Source: Campylobacter concisus
Lineage (GTDB): Bacteria > Campylobacterota > Campylobacteria > Campylobacterales > Campylobacteraceae
DNA: 64,000 nt
Direction: 5' to 3'
NCBI RefSeq assembly: GCF_003048375.1
Contig: NZ_CP021642.1
Coordinates: forward strand, 1,426,001-1,490,000
A program made the translations under genes and the position numbers. Positions 1 through 9,232 of this stretch are shown piece by piece; position 1 is the stretch's first letter, and the number at the start of each line of letters is the position of its first letter. Below the pieces are notes generated by a model. It saw only the letters and a list, made by a program, of their open reading frames with translations, ran no database searches and was not told where the DNA came from.

Positions 1-112
1 CTTTTAAATTTGTAAGCAGATCAATGCCAACATAAAATAGCTCAAGCGCTAAAAATACGATAAGAAAAGATTTTATATAGACCCAGCCAACGTATCTGGC
101 GTATAGTTTCAT
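1..112 (-). CDS. LptF/LptG-type permease, N-terminal fragment (cut by left edge)
   Basis: Reading leftwards from an ATG at 112-110 gives about 37 residues starting MKLYARYVGWVYIKSF and then a hydrophobic stretch, with no stop before the window edge. A short basic start followed directly by a membrane helix is typical of YjgP/YjgQ (LptF/LptG) permeases, which move lipopolysaccharide from the inner membrane to the periplasmic bridge. The ATG overlaps the pth stop (ATGA), so the two are translationally coupled. From memory, Campylobacter jejuni also has such a permease next to pth. Only the first helix is visible, so the family call is an inference. Confidence 0.55.
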   Translation of the reverse strand, partial: MKLYARYVGWVYIKSFLIVFLALELFYVGIDLLTNLK

Positions 113-657
113 TTGATAAGACCTTTTTTTACCGTAAATTTTTGTGAAATTTCGTTGATGTCGCTCTTTAGTAGCTCGCAAACTGCATTTTTTGTATAGG
201 CTAAAATTTCATCTAAAGCCTTTTTCTCCTCGTCGCTAAACTCGCCAAGGACAAAATTTTTAGCATCACCCTCATGTCCGATACCGACGCGCACCCTTTC
301 GTAGTCGTTGCCTATTAGATTATCGATCGATTTTATGCCGTTGTGTCCGCCGCTACTGCCGCCTTTTTTAAATTTAACCGCGCCAAAAATAAGGTCAAGA
401 TCATCGTGGATGACGATTATCCTATCTGGTTTATAAAAGTCTTTTACCGCTTTAACACTTTGACCTGAGAGGTTCATAAAGGTCGTTGGTTTTAGCAAGA
501 TAATGTCGTTAAATTTAAAAACTTCGCCTTGAAATTTGGCTGAGCTAACATCTTTGAAATTTGAGTCTTTTAGGAGGTCTATAAGCATAAAGCCTATGTT
601 GTGTCTAGTGTTTTCGTATTTGGGGCCAGGATTTCCCAGCCCCGCTATTAGTGTCAC
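109..657 (-). CDS. pth: Peptidyl-tRNA hydrolase
   Basis: 182 residues, close to the usual 185-195 of bacterial Pth. The enzyme cleaves the ester bond of peptidyl-tRNA released by stalled ribosomes and recycles tRNA in the cytoplasm. The family signatures are clear: AGLGNPGPKYENTRHNIG near the N-terminus (catalytic His about residue 19), the FMNLSGQ segment with its Asn, and the HDDLD and GGHNGIKSI motifs. The stop overlaps the start of the permease, and rplY lies 11 bases upstream, so it is an internal gene of the cluster. Confidence 0.97.
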   Translation of the reverse strand: MTLIAGLGNPGPKYENTRHNIGFMLIDLLKDSNFKDVSSAKFQGEVFKFNDIILLKPTTFMNLSGQSVKAVKDFYKPDRIIVIHDDLDLIFGAVKFKKGGSSGGHNGIKSIDNLIGNDYERVRVGIGHEGDAKNFVLGEFSDEEKKALDEILAYTKNAVCELLKSDINEISQKFTVKKGLIK

Positions 658-668
658 AAAAGCCCTTT

Positions 669-1205
669 TTATTTAGCTTTAATAACTCCAAGTACCGCAA
701 CACGGTCAGCGTCAATGATAGTAACGCCTTTAGGAGCTGTGATATCACGAACCAAAATCGTATCATCAATGTCAAGTTTGCTTACATCAACGTCAAATGA
801 ATTTGGTAAATTTTCAGCCGTGCATTTTACGCAAAGACGTCTTTTTGACTGGATCAAAACACCCTTATTTTTAAGACCAATAGGTGTTCCAACTGGCTTA
901 ACTGGGATCATATATTTTGATAAAACGCCTGGAAGTGCTACCTTTAGATCTACGTGTTTAAGATCGCTTGTAACAACATCTCTTTGGTAATCAACAATAA
1001 CGACATTATAAACTTTTCCGCCTACTTTTACATCAAAAGCAAGGCTCTCTTTTTTGCGTGCTTCTTTGATAAAGTCATTGACTTTAAAAGCAGCTGCAAC
1101 ATTCTCTAATCCCTTGCCATAAATGTTGGCGATTAGATAACCATCTCTTCTCAAAGCCTTCGCAGACTTCTTACCGATACTCTCTCTAACGATTCCTTCT
1201 AACAT
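669..1205 (-). CDS. rplY: 50S ribosomal protein L25 (Ctc/TL5 type)
   Basis: 178 residues, the long form made of the 5S-rRNA-binding L25 domain (about residues 1-90) and the C-terminal TL5/CTC beta domain. The start [24 protein letters not shown] has the typical R-x-x-GKxxxxxLRRxGxxPA layout with a Leu-Ile in place of Pro-Ala. It binds 5S rRNA on the large subunit. A 67-base gap separates it from pilT upstream, which is the widest break in this part of the cluster and could hold an extra promoter. pth follows after 11 bases. Confidence 0.95.
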   Translation of the reverse strand: MLEGIVRESIGKKSAKALRRDGYLIANIYGKGLENVAAAFKVNDFIKEARKKESLAFDVKVGGKVYNVVIVDYQRDVVTSDLKHVDLKVALPGVLSKYMIPVKPVGTPIGLKNKGVLIQSKRRLCVKCTAENLPNSFDVDVSKLDIDDTILVRDITAPKGVTIIDADRVAVLGVIKAK

Positions 1206-1272
1206 CGTTTTCCTTTCATAAAAAATAGGTGCTGATTTTATCTAATGCTTTATAAATTTCACATAAAGCTTA

Positions 1273-2433
1273 TTAAATTTCTTTAAGCGCGATCACTTCA
1301 GGTTGATCTTGTTTGCTTTGAGGTTTGCCAAAATTTACACCATTTTCAAAGCTAAAACCTGCCACATTTGAGCTTTTTATCTTAAGCTGCAAATCGCCCC
1401 TATTGCTAGCATTGTCAAGTGCTACTTCGGCACTAATTATCTTATTTTCATAAAGCTCAAGCAGGTGCTGATCAAAAGTTTGCATGCCGTAAGTATTTTT
1501 TGACTCAGCTATGGCAAGATCGATCTCGTCAAATTTCTCTTCAGATATGAGCTCTTTTATGCGGGTATTTTTTCTCATGATCTCGACTGCTGGGCGTCTA
1601 GTGCCAAAAAGCGTCTTAACTAGCCTTTGTGAGATGACGCAAGCAAGCACTGAAGAGAACATAAGACTGACTTTATCTCGCTCGCCTTGTGGGAAGCTAT
1701 TTACTATTCTATTTACGCTCTCTTTTGCATCAAGCGTGTGAAGTGTCGAAAGCACCAAGTGTCCAGTCTCAGCAGCTCTAATGGCAGTCTCAATGGTCTC
1801 AAGATCTCTCATTTCACCAACCAAAATGATGTCAGGATCTTCTCTAAGCGAAGCCCTTAGCGCATCTGAGAAATTTAGCGCATCTGCCCCGATAGAGCGC
1901 TGGTTGATTATACTTTTATCGTCGTTAAATACGTATTCGATCGGATCTTCGATAGTCACGATATGTGATCTTTTTGTCTGGTTGATGAAATTTATCATAC
2001 TTGCAAGCGTTGTCGTCTTGCCACTTCCAGTTGGGCCAGTCACTAGGATGATGCCACGAGTGGTCTCAGTGCAAATTTTTTCTATCACGCTTGGTAAATT
2101 TAAATCTTTTATGGTTGGAATTTTCGTTGGTGTGACACGAAAGACAGCAGAAATTCCATTTATCTGCAAAAACATATTTACACGAAAGCAGTACTCGTCA
2201 TTTAGTTTATAAGAAAAATCTATATCTTTTTTATCCATAAACTCATCAAATTTAGCCCCCAAAAGCTCATTTGCGATAGCTACTGCGTCACTTGGGTCTA
2301 AATTTTCTTCGCTAAGTGGCATGATCTCACCATTAAATCTGCCATAAACAAGGCTTGCAGACTTTAGATGAAGATCGCTGCCGCCTTTATCCACTAAAGA
2401 GCACAGATATGAGTCTAGGTCTTTTTTGGTCAT
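1273..2433 (-). CDS. pilT: PilT/PilU-type secretion ATPase
   Basis: 386 residues, a hexameric retraction-type ATPase of the type IV pilus / type II secretion superfamily. The N-terminal half is PAS-like, followed by a RecA-like core. Visible motifs are the Walker A GPTGSGKTT (residues about 133-141), the Asp box around EDPIEYVF, the Walker B segment DPDIILVGEMRD and the His box with LSTLHT. PilT depolymerises pili at the inner-membrane base. The start codon overlaps the tal stop (TAATG). No pilin, PilB, PilC or PilQ gene is in this window, so its partner machine is unknown here. The family call is secure and the role is not. Confidence 0.9.
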   Translation of the reverse strand: MTKKDLDSYLCSLVDKGGSDLHLKSASLVYGRFNGEIMPLSEENLDPSDAVAIANELLGAKFDEFMDKKDIDFSYKLNDEYCFRVNMFLQINGISAVFRVTPTKIPTIKDLNLPSVIEKICTETTRGIILVTGPTGSGKTTTLASMINFINQTKRSHIVTIEDPIEYVFNDDKSIINQRSIGADALNFSDALRASLREDPDIILVGEMRDLETIETAIRAAETGHLVLSTLHTLDAKESVNRIVNSFPQGERDKVSLMFSSVLACVISQRLVKTLFGTRRPAVEIMRKNTRIKELISEEKFDEIDLAIAESKNTYGMQTFDQHLLELYENKIISAEVALDNASNRGDLQLKIKSSNVAGFSFENGVNFGKPQSKQDQPEVIALKEI

Positions 2434-3425
2434 TAAAGCGATTTCATAATGTCGTCAAATGCTGCAACAAACTGCTTTAAGCCGTCGTTTAAAAGCTCTT
2501 TATAAGTAGCATTTATATCGATCTCATTATTTTTTATGATGTGAAAAAAGCTTGAGATATTCTCTTTGTTAGGGGCATTTTTTGCCTCAGCTTTTTCTTT
2601 TATAAATTCTTTTATCGTATCTATCGGAGCTGTGTTTATAGAGTTTTTATACATTAGTTCTCTAACGTAATAATCCCCTCTTAAGCCACCACCTTTTACG
2701 CCAGTGCTTGCAAAAAGTGTCCTTACGTTTTCTAAGCCAAAATCCTCAATGATATGATAGATATTTGCAGCGTTCATTATGCCGATCTGCCCAGTTGGCA
2801 AGCTCTTTGCAGCCATTGTCTCATCAAGCTTTCTATCAAATCTACTAACAAAAACGCTGATCACACCTTTTGGCATCGTCGTATCCACAAAGCGGCTTGC
2901 ATAAGCTTTGCTACCCTCTTTAAAAGCCTCTAGGCAGTTTTTAGCCTGATCAGGCGAGAAAATGAGCGTCGCATTTACGCTGATGCCTCTTGCCATAAGC
3001 GCGCTCATCGCTTCATAACCCTCTTTTGTAGCTGGAATTTTTATCATGACATTTGGCATTGAAATAAGGTTGTGAAGCCTAATGCCCTCTTCTATCGTAG
3101 AAGCTGTTTCGCCACTTAAATTTGGATCAACCTCAATGCTAACAAAGCCATCATCGCCATTTGCGTAGTTTTTTAGCATTTTACATGCGGCGATCTTGAT
3201 ATCTTGGGTCGCTAAAATTTCATAAAGATCTTTTGGGTGACGCTTGTTGCTATTTTGTATGATCTGTTTATAAGCAGGTGATGCAAAAGCTGTTTTAAAG
3301 ATAGCTGGGTTGCTTGTAGCTCCGTTTATAACGCCTTTTTCTAATAAAGAGTTGAATTCGTTTTGTAAAAAATCTCTCTCTATAAAGTCACACCAAAGAG
3401 AAAATTTAGCTTCATTGTCATACAT
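2433..3425 (-). CDS. tal: Transaldolase
   Basis: 330 residues, the size of the TalB-like long transaldolases. It transfers a dihydroxyacetone unit between sugar phosphates in the non-oxidative pentose phosphate pathway. Recognisable features are the N-terminal GVINGATSNPAIF signature, the MIKIPAT segment carrying the Schiff-base lysine, and VNATLIFSPDQ. A good ribosome site (AAGGTG) precedes the ATG. It sits 4 bases after serB and overlaps pilT. From memory, C. jejuni keeps the order cheA-cheW-serB-tal, which supports the call. Confidence 0.95.
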   Translation of the reverse strand: MYDNEAKFSLWCDFIERDFLQNEFNSLLEKGVINGATSNPAIFKTAFASPAYKQIIQNSNKRHPKDLYEILATQDIKIAACKMLKNYANGDDGFVSIEVDPNLSGETASTIEEGIRLHNLISMPNVMIKIPATKEGYEAMSALMARGISVNATLIFSPDQAKNCLEAFKEGSKAYASRFVDTTMPKGVISVFVSRFDRKLDETMAAKSLPTGQIGIMNAANIYHIIEDFGLENVRTLFASTGVKGGGLRGDYYVRELMYKNSINTAPIDTIKEFIKEKAEAKNAPNKENISSFFHIIKNNEIDINATYKELLNDGLKQFVAAFDDIMKSL

Positions 3426-3429
3426 TTTT

Positions 3430-4056
3430 TCACCTTATATATTTTAAAATTTCACGCAGATCCTTGACATCCACGCAATGCGTCGCCTCTTTTTTTAAAA
3501 TTTCTTTCGCACAAAAGGCAATTTTTAGATCACATTTTCTAAACATAGATACGTCATTGGCTCCGTCTCCAACGCACATGATCTCACTTTTATCTAAATT
3601 TAATAGCCCCTTTAAGCGATCTATCATCTCGCCTTTTGAGCTACCAAACATCATCTCTCCGCCAACTTCACCTGTTAAAATTCCATCTTTGTGGTGCAAG
3701 ATATTTGCAAAATTTGCATCAAATTTAAGTTTTTCTTGCATCTTATCAGTTGCGATGTGAAAACCGCCACTAAAGACCACGACTTTTATATCCTTTTGCT
3801 TTAGAGCTGCTATAAGCTCGCTAGCCCCTGGCATGATGGGTAAATTTTTACAAATTTCATCTGCTTTTGAAAGTGGCATTCCTTTTAAAAATTTTACTCT
3901 TGCTGTAAGACTTTCAAAAAAATCAAGTTCGCCGTTCATCGAATGCTTAGTTATGCTAGCCACCTCATCGCTGGCGTTATTAGCGGCGGCGAGGATATCA
4001 ATCGTCTCGCCGTCCATTATCGTAGAGTCAAAGTCAAAAACACAAAGTTTTATCAA
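3430..4056 (-). CDS. serB: Phosphoserine phosphatase
   Basis: 208 residues, a HAD-family phosphatase of the SerB type that makes L-serine in the last step of the phosphorylated pathway. The first HAD motif is DFDSTIMDGE (DxDxT, residues 8-12). The second is VFSGGFHIA, and the conserved Lys and GDGANDVSM motif come late in the chain. There is no N-terminal ACT domain, so it matches the short bacterial form. It is placed 8 bases after cheW and 4 bases before tal. Confidence 0.95.
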   Translation of the reverse strand: MIKLCVFDFDSTIMDGETIDILAAANNASDEVASITKHSMNGELDFFESLTARVKFLKGMPLSKADEICKNLPIMPGASELIAALKQKDIKVVVFSGGFHIATDKMQEKLKFDANFANILHHKDGILTGEVGGEMMFGSSKGEMIDRLKGLLNLDKSEIMCVGDGANDVSMFRKCDLKIAFCAKEILKKEATHCVDVKDLREILKYIR

Positions 4057-4064
4057 GCTATACC

Positions 4065-4562
4065 CTAAAAATCACGCTTTAAAAGGCTTTCAACCTTTAA
4101 AATCGTAAGGATATTTTGATCGCGTTTGCCGATACCATAGATCATGCCTTTGTCTTTTACTAAAGTCTCTGGCGGCGGATCGATCCTGTTGCGGTCTATT
4201 CTGATAGCCTCCGTCAAGCGGTCTATCACGAAGCCTGCGATATTATCCTCATCTTTCATGACGATATATCTTGTATTTGAGCTTTGCTTTGTAACATTTA
4301 GTGAAAAACGTTTTCGCAAATCAATAAGCGGGATAACGTTTCCACGTAGGTTAAAGACACCAAGAACATAGTCAGGCACGCTAGGAACACGGGTGTATTC
4401 GATAGGTTTGATTATCTCTTGGATATTTAAAATAGGTATCGCATACTCTTCTTCGCCAACAACGAAGCCTACAAGTTGGACTATATCTTCGTTATTTTTT
4501 ATCTCAGGCTCGTCAATTTGCTGTTTTTGTTTGCTTAAAACTTGGTTTAGTTTATCATTCAT
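4065..4562 (-). CDS. cheW: Chemotaxis scaffold protein CheW
   Basis: 165 residues consisting of one CheW domain after a short polar N-terminus (residues 1-25, Gln/Lys-rich). CheW couples the chemoreceptors to the kinase CheA. The family pattern QLVGFVVGEEEYAIPI, then IQEIIKP, VPSVPDYVLGVFNLRGNVIP and IDLRKRF is complete. It lies 10 bases after cheA and 8 bases before serB, so the three are almost certainly co-transcribed. Confidence 0.97.
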   Translation of the reverse strand: MNDKLNQVLSKQKQQIDEPEIKNNEDIVQLVGFVVGEEEYAIPILNIQEIIKPIEYTRVPSVPDYVLGVFNLRGNVIPLIDLRKRFSLNVTKQSSNTRYIVMKDEDNIAGFVIDRLTEAIRIDRNRIDPPPETLVKDKGMIYGIGKRDQNILTILKVESLLKRDF

Positions 4563-4572
4563 CGCCTAACCC

Positions 4573-6927
4573 CTAACCTAATTTAATATTTTTTCTAACA
4601 ACGTTTTCAAGGTACTCTGACGAATATGGTTTTGTGATATATTCTGTCATGCCAACCTCTACTCCGCGCAATCTATCAGTTTTAGACGTTCTTGATGTTA
4701 CTGCTATTAGCGGTAAAGTGCGATACTTAGAGTATTTGCGAATTTCACCTGCTAGAGTATATCCGTCCATCCTTGGCATCTCAATATCAATGAGCACCGC
4801 ATCAAATGCATGCTCGCCTGATTTAATTATATTGAGTGCTTCTACTCCGTTAGTTGCTTCTATGATTGTGACGCCGATTGGCTCAAGCGACTTTTGCATG
4901 ATGGTTCTATCCATCTTAGAGTCATCAACGATTAGAACCTTATAATCGCTTGGTTTCTCTTTTGCTTTAGTGCTATCTTCCATTTCGGCTCTAATATTTA
5001 CCTTAATATCCTTTGCCATCTCCATCATAGCACCAACGTCTATGATAAGAGTTACGCGGCCATCGCCTCTAATAGTAGCTCCAGCGATGCCTGGGATATT
5101 TTGTAGATAATCACCCATTGACTTAATAACGATCTCTTCTTGACCAACTAAAGTATCTACTATGATGCCCAGTTTTGCCTCAGCAACGCCGATGATAACA
5201 ACATAAGTTTGATCTCCGCCGTCAAAGACTTTATTGACACCAAAGACATCTGAAAGTCTAACAAGAGATAAGACCTCATCTCTTAGTCTTAAAACGTTTT
5301 TACCATCGATCGTGTAGATATCATCGATAGGTACGCGAACAGTCTCAAGAACGCTCGCAAGTGGTATCGCATAAAATTCCTCTTGTGTTCCAACAAGAAG
5401 TGACTGAATGATCGCAAGTGTGAGTGGAATTTTAAGCTTCATAACTGTGCCTTTTCCAACTTCACTCTCGATATCGATGATACCATTTAGTTTTTCGATA
5501 TTTGTCTTAACAACGTCCATGCCAACGCCACGACCAGATACGTTTGTAACCTTGGCTGCAGTTGAAAATCCTGGCTTAAATATAAGACCAAATGCCTCTT
5601 TCTCGCTCATCGCATCAGCTTCGCGCTCAGTGATGATGCCTTTTTCTATCGACTTAGCTTTAAGCATATCAGCATCTAAGCCCTTACCATCATCAACTAT
5701 CTCAACAACGATATGGTTGCCCTCGTTGTAAGCTTTTAGCTGAACAAGACCTTTTTCAGGTTTGCCCATTGCCTTTCTTGTCTCAGGATCTTCGATACCA
5801 TGATCGCATGAGTTTCTGATGATGTGAACTAGCGGGTCGCCGATCTCTTCAACGATTGATTTATCAAGCTCAGTCTCTTCACCTGAAATTTCAAGGTCGA
5901 TCTGCTTACCAAGCTCACGGCTTAAATCACGTATCATACGTGGGAATTTATTAAAGACTTTTGCTATTGGAAGCATTCTTGTCTTCATAACAGCTAGCTG
6001 GATATCAGTCGTAACTAAGCTTAAGCTTGAGACTACTTGATTTAGCTCTTCAAGGAATTTCTCGCCCTCATATCTCTCTTCTACGTCATCATAAATTTTT
6101 AGTAGGCGGTTTTTACCAAGAACAAGCTCACCGATTAAATTCATCAAGTGATCAAGTCTTTTTACTTCAACACGTATCGTTTGCTCTTGTGCTACTGCAC
6201 TGTTGCTACTAGCTGCTGGCACTTTTTTGTCTGCATCTCTTTCTCTACTAGGAGCTGGCTTAGGTGCAGGTGCTGGTGCAGCGCTAGCAGCTGGAGCTAT
6301 CTCTTCAGGAGATTTTGGAGCTATGCCTTTTGAAGCACGTCTTGCTTGATCTTCAGCTTTTCTAACTTTTAAAAGTCTCTCTATCTCAGCTTCAACCTCA
6401 GAGTCACTTAGTTTTGAAAGCTCAGCATCACTTACTTCAGGAGCTGCTTCTTCAGCTGGTGCGGCTGGCTCTGGCTCTTTTACTGGCTCAGGAACTGGTG
6501 CTGCGGCTGGAGCTTCTGAGGCTGCACTTGGGGCTTCACCTTCAGAAATTTGTGTAAGGCTAGCGCAGATATTTTTGATATCAATGCCAGCGGCTGCGTC
6601 ACTACCGTTATCTCTAATGCTCTCAAGTAGTCCTTTCATCATATCAACTGACTCAAGAACAACGTCCATAATATCTGGAGTGATCTTTAGCTCGCCTTTT
6701 CTAGCTTTGTTTAAAACATCCTCCATGTGGTGAGTAAGCTCTGTTAAAACGTCAAAATTTAAAAAGCTTGAGCTACCTTTTACTGTGTGAGCAACACGGA
6801 AAATTCTATTTAAAAGCTCCAAATCTTCAGGGTTTGCCTCTAGTTCAACAAGGTCATGGTCTATCTGCTCAATAAGTTCGAAAGCCTCTATTAAAAAGTC
6901 TTCCATTATTTCTTTCATATCATCCAT
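4573..6927 (-). CDS. cheA: Chemotaxis histidine kinase CheA with C-terminal receiver domain (CheAY)
   Basis: 784 residues. Order of domains: Hpt (1-105) with phospho-accepting His47 in HTVKGSSSF; a long Ala/Pro/Glu-rich linker (about 128-245); dimerisation helices; the ATPase domain with HIIRNSCDHGIE, DDGKGLD and GRGVGMDVV boxes; a CheW-like regulatory domain; and a receiver domain from about 661 to the end, with Asp714 in LIDIEMP and Lys766 in ITKPY. The fused receiver is the arrangement known from Campylobacter and Helicobacter. All catalytic boxes look intact, in contrast to the kinase-like protein at 27627-30506. It sits 8 bases after cheV. Confidence 0.97.
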   Translation of the reverse strand: MDDMKEIMEDFLIEAFELIEQIDHDLVELEANPEDLELLNRIFRVAHTVKGSSSFLNFDVLTELTHHMEDVLNKARKGELKITPDIMDVVLESVDMMKGLLESIRDNGSDAAAGIDIKNICASLTQISEGEAPSAASEAPAAAPVPEPVKEPEPAAPAEEAAPEVSDAELSKLSDSEVEAEIERLLKVRKAEDQARRASKGIAPKSPEEIAPAASAAPAPAPKPAPSRERDADKKVPAASSNSAVAQEQTIRVEVKRLDHLMNLIGELVLGKNRLLKIYDDVEERYEGEKFLEELNQVVSSLSLVTTDIQLAVMKTRMLPIAKVFNKFPRMIRDLSRELGKQIDLEISGEETELDKSIVEEIGDPLVHIIRNSCDHGIEDPETRKAMGKPEKGLVQLKAYNEGNHIVVEIVDDGKGLDADMLKAKSIEKGIITEREADAMSEKEAFGLIFKPGFSTAAKVTNVSGRGVGMDVVKTNIEKLNGIIDIESEVGKGTVMKLKIPLTLAIIQSLLVGTQEEFYAIPLASVLETVRVPIDDIYTIDGKNVLRLRDEVLSLVRLSDVFGVNKVFDGGDQTYVVIIGVAEAKLGIIVDTLVGQEEIVIKSMGDYLQNIPGIAGATIRGDGRVTLIIDVGAMMEMAKDIKVNIRAEMEDSTKAKEKPSDYKVLIVDDSKMDRTIMQKSLEPIGVTIIEATNGVEALNIIKSGEHAFDAVLIDIEMPRMDGYTLAGEIRKYSKYRTLPLIAVTSRTSKTDRLRGVEVGMTEYITKPYSSEYLENVVRKNIKLG

Positions 6928-6935
6928 ACTTCACC

Positions 6936-7889
6936 TCACTTCGCAGATTTAGAATGTGCTTCAATCACTTTTAGCACCTCTTGATAAAATACACCAGCAT
7001 CAAATTTTGTAAGATACGCAGCACCACCGGCTTCTTTACTCTTAACCTCACTAAATTCATTGCTTAATGAAGAGTTAAACACAACTGGAACATCTTTAAA
7101 TCTATCATCATTTTTAATAGTTGAAGCAAAGCGGTATCCATCCATCTGTGGCATTTCGATATCACTTAAGATAACTCTAAGCTCTTTTGTTAAGTTATCT
7201 CCATATCTTTGATAAAGCTCCTCCATCCTCTCTAAGCCCTCAACGCCGTTTTTAGCTTCAACTACGCTAAGGCCCATCTTCTCAAGTGCGTCTTTTACTA
7301 GCTTTCTAGCAGTTGAGCTATCATCTAGAACCAAAGCAGCACCTTTGATCTTTTGATCGTCTGTTACGTCAAATTCGATCTTTGGAGAGTAAATTCCTAG
7401 CTCTTCAACGATACTTTCAAGATCAAGGATAAGAAGTACTTCGTCGTTTTCTATTCTTGTTACACCTGTGATCTTGCCCTTATCTAGAGTGCCGGCTCCA
7501 GCAGCAAAATTTGCAGGCTCTATGTCTTTCCAGTTTATACGTCTGATCCTCTTGGCCTCATGGACGATAAAACCGATCAAAATACCGCTAAATTCAGCGA
7601 TAATAACACGTGGCTTTATAACTACACCCTCAGTTGGCTCGACGATATTCATCCATCTTGCCAAATTTATAACAGGGATAACCACACCTCTTAAATCAAA
7701 AATTCCCTCGATATACTCAGGAACGCCAGGAAGCTCGGTAAGATTTGGCATCTTAATGATCTCCCGCACCTTTGCGACATTGACTCCGTATATTCCTTCA
7801 TATACTTTGTTTTCGGCCTTTTTAAAGATACGAAAATCAACAAGTTCCATCTCGTTTGAGCCCGTTTTTAGTACGTTGTCTCCAAACAT
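6936..7889 (-). CDS. cheV: Chemotaxis protein CheV (CheW domain plus receiver)
   Basis: 317 residues from the chosen ATG at 7889, which has AAAGGA upstream and overlaps the stop of the preceding gene by one base (TGATG). The open frame runs 29 codons further upstream, but those codons lie inside the upstream gene and have no ribosome site. An N-terminal CheW domain (VAKVREIIKMPNLTELPG and FDLRGVVIPVI) is followed by a receiver with the acidic DDSSTARK motif, Asp in LSDIEMPQMDGY and a Lys in YLTKFD. It links receptors to CheA and can be phosphorylated for adaptation. Confidence 0.95.
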   Translation of the reverse strand: MFGDNVLKTGSNEMELVDFRIFKKAENKVYEGIYGVNVAKVREIIKMPNLTELPGVPEYIEGIFDLRGVVIPVINLARWMNIVEPTEGVVIKPRVIIAEFSGILIGFIVHEAKRIRRINWKDIEPANFAAGAGTLDKGKITGVTRIENDEVLLILDLESIVEELGIYSPKIEFDVTDDQKIKGAALVLDDSSTARKLVKDALEKMGLSVVEAKNGVEGLERMEELYQRYGDNLTKELRVILSDIEMPQMDGYRFASTIKNDDRFKDVPVVFNSSLSNEFSEVKSKEAGGAAYLTKFDAGVFYQEVLKVIEAHSKSAK

Positions 7890-8680
7890 CAATGTCCTTT
7901 CAAACTCATTTTGAGCAAATTCAACTTTTGCTGGGCGTATTCTACAACAAAATAACTTTGCTCGCATGCAAAACAAGGTAAATTTATATAAAATCTATCG
8001 TAAATATCAAATAGCTCACCTTGATGATAGTGTCCCTCTATCACTATACTTGCGTCAAAGCCCTGCAAATGCTTGCTCATTAGCTCCTTAAAGTTTGAAA
8101 TTTTATAGTGCAGATTTTTCTTAGTAAGTTTGGCTAGTATCGCTTTTGAAATTTTAAAATCCGAAATTTTATCAAGCGCATTCATAAATTTCAAAAACCA
8201 TCTAAGCCTTAAAAACCTAAGCGCGTATTTATCTATAAAAGGCAAAAATATATCGCCATGCGCGATCTGGACGTGCTCGCCGCTTATAGTTCTAAATTTC
8301 ACTGGCTGAGCGCAAATGTCATAGACCTTTACCCCCTCAAAGCTTAGCCTCTCGCCTTTGTCCCAAAAATCTCTAGTTTTATTAAATAAATTTGAAAGTC
8401 TAAAATCGTGGTTGCCCTCGAAGTAAAAAATTTCAACCTTTTGTGAAATTTTATTTATAAGCCTTAAGTGCTCAGTATAAAATTTTTGCGTATATTCGCC
8501 CTCGCCCGTTAAAAAATCAAATATATCGCCAAGCAAGAAAATCTGCGGCGACTCTTTGATCTCTCCGCTATCAACGGCGCGCAAAAATTTCAAAAAGCCA
8601 TCTCTATTTACATTTTCATGCGCATCAGCCAAAAAGATCGCGCCTTCTTTTATAACGGGGACATATAGATATTCGCTCAA
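7889..8680 (-). CDS. UDP-2,3-diacylglucosamine diphosphatase-like metallophosphoesterase
   Basis: 263 residues. A calcineurin-fold phosphoesterase with the metal-binding series D-x-H (LADAHEN), GDIFDF, EGNHDFR, IAHGD and EGHYHQG. This set and the length suit LpxH-type enzymes, which make lipid X in lipid A synthesis. The neighbours lpxB and greA agree with that role. The start appears to be TTG at 8680, with AAGG six bases upstream, as no ATG is available near the N-terminus. The family call is firm, and the LpxH assignment is likely rather than proven. Confidence 0.8.
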   Translation of the reverse strand: MSEYLYVPVIKEGAIFLADAHENVNRDGFLKFLRAVDSGEIKESPQIFLLGDIFDFLTGEGEYTQKFYTEHLRLINKISQKVEIFYFEGNHDFRLSNLFNKTRDFWDKGERLSFEGVKVYDICAQPVKFRTISGEHVQIAHGDIFLPFIDKYALRFLRLRWFLKFMNALDKISDFKISKAILAKLTKKNLHYKISNFKELMSKHLQGFDASIVIEGHYHQGELFDIYDRFYINLPCFACEQSYFVVEYAQQKLNLLKMSLKGH

Positions 8681-8743
8681 ATTTTGCCTTAATTAAAAAT
8701 TAGCAGAGCCAAAAAGCAGTTTTTAGCTCTTTGTCTAGTCTTT

Positions 8744-9229
8744 TTAGTCAAATTTTATAGGTTTATAGCAGATCTTAACGATCTCAACGTCGCTTCTGCC
8801 TTTTGGTAAATTTAGCGCTACCTCATCGCCCTCAGCCTTGCCTAAAAGCTGCTTTGCAAGAGGTGAGTTTATCGAGATATAGCCCTTATCTAGGTCACTT
8901 TCGCTCACACCAACTATCGTGTAAGTATGCTCTACCTCAGTCTCTTCGTCCATTATCGTCACACTTGAGCCAAATCTCACCCTATCATGCTCGTAGCTAC
9001 TTGGATCGATCACTTCAGCATTTGCCAAAAGTGCGCTAAGCTCAGCGATCCTAGCGTCTATAAAGGCTTGCTTCTCTTTTGCAGCGTGATACTCGGCGTT
9101 TTCTTTTAGATCGCCGTGGCTTCTTGCGATGTCGATCTCAGTTACGATTTGTGGGCGCTGCACTAGCCTTAGATCCTTTAGCTCAGCTTCTATCTTCTCG
9201 TATCCGTGCATTGTCATTGGTTCACTCAT
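8744..9229 (-). CDS. greA: Transcription elongation factor GreA
   Basis: 161 residues, the standard GreA length. The N-terminal coiled coil starts [18 protein letters not shown] and carries the acidic tip in [18 protein letters not shown], which reaches into the RNA polymerase channel and stimulates cleavage of backtracked RNA. The C-terminal FKBP-like domain ends with the [16 protein letters not shown] motif. It begins 3 bases after the lpxB stop, so the two are co-transcribed. A 63-base gap follows before the lpxH-like gene. Confidence 0.97.
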   Translation of the reverse strand: MSEPMTMHGYEKIEAELKDLRLVQRPQIVTEIDIARSHGDLKENAEYHAAKEKQAFIDARIAELSALLANAEVIDPSSYEHDRVRFGSSVTIMDEETEVEHTYTIVGVSESDLDKGYISINSPLAKQLLGKAEGDEVALNLPKGRSDVEIVKICYKPIKFD

Positions 9230-9232
9230 TTT

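Noticed and set aside
715-990. Rightward open frame of 91 codons inside rplY
   Set aside because: It is the shadow of a clearly recognisable ribosomal protein on the other strand and has no ribosome site or family resemblance.
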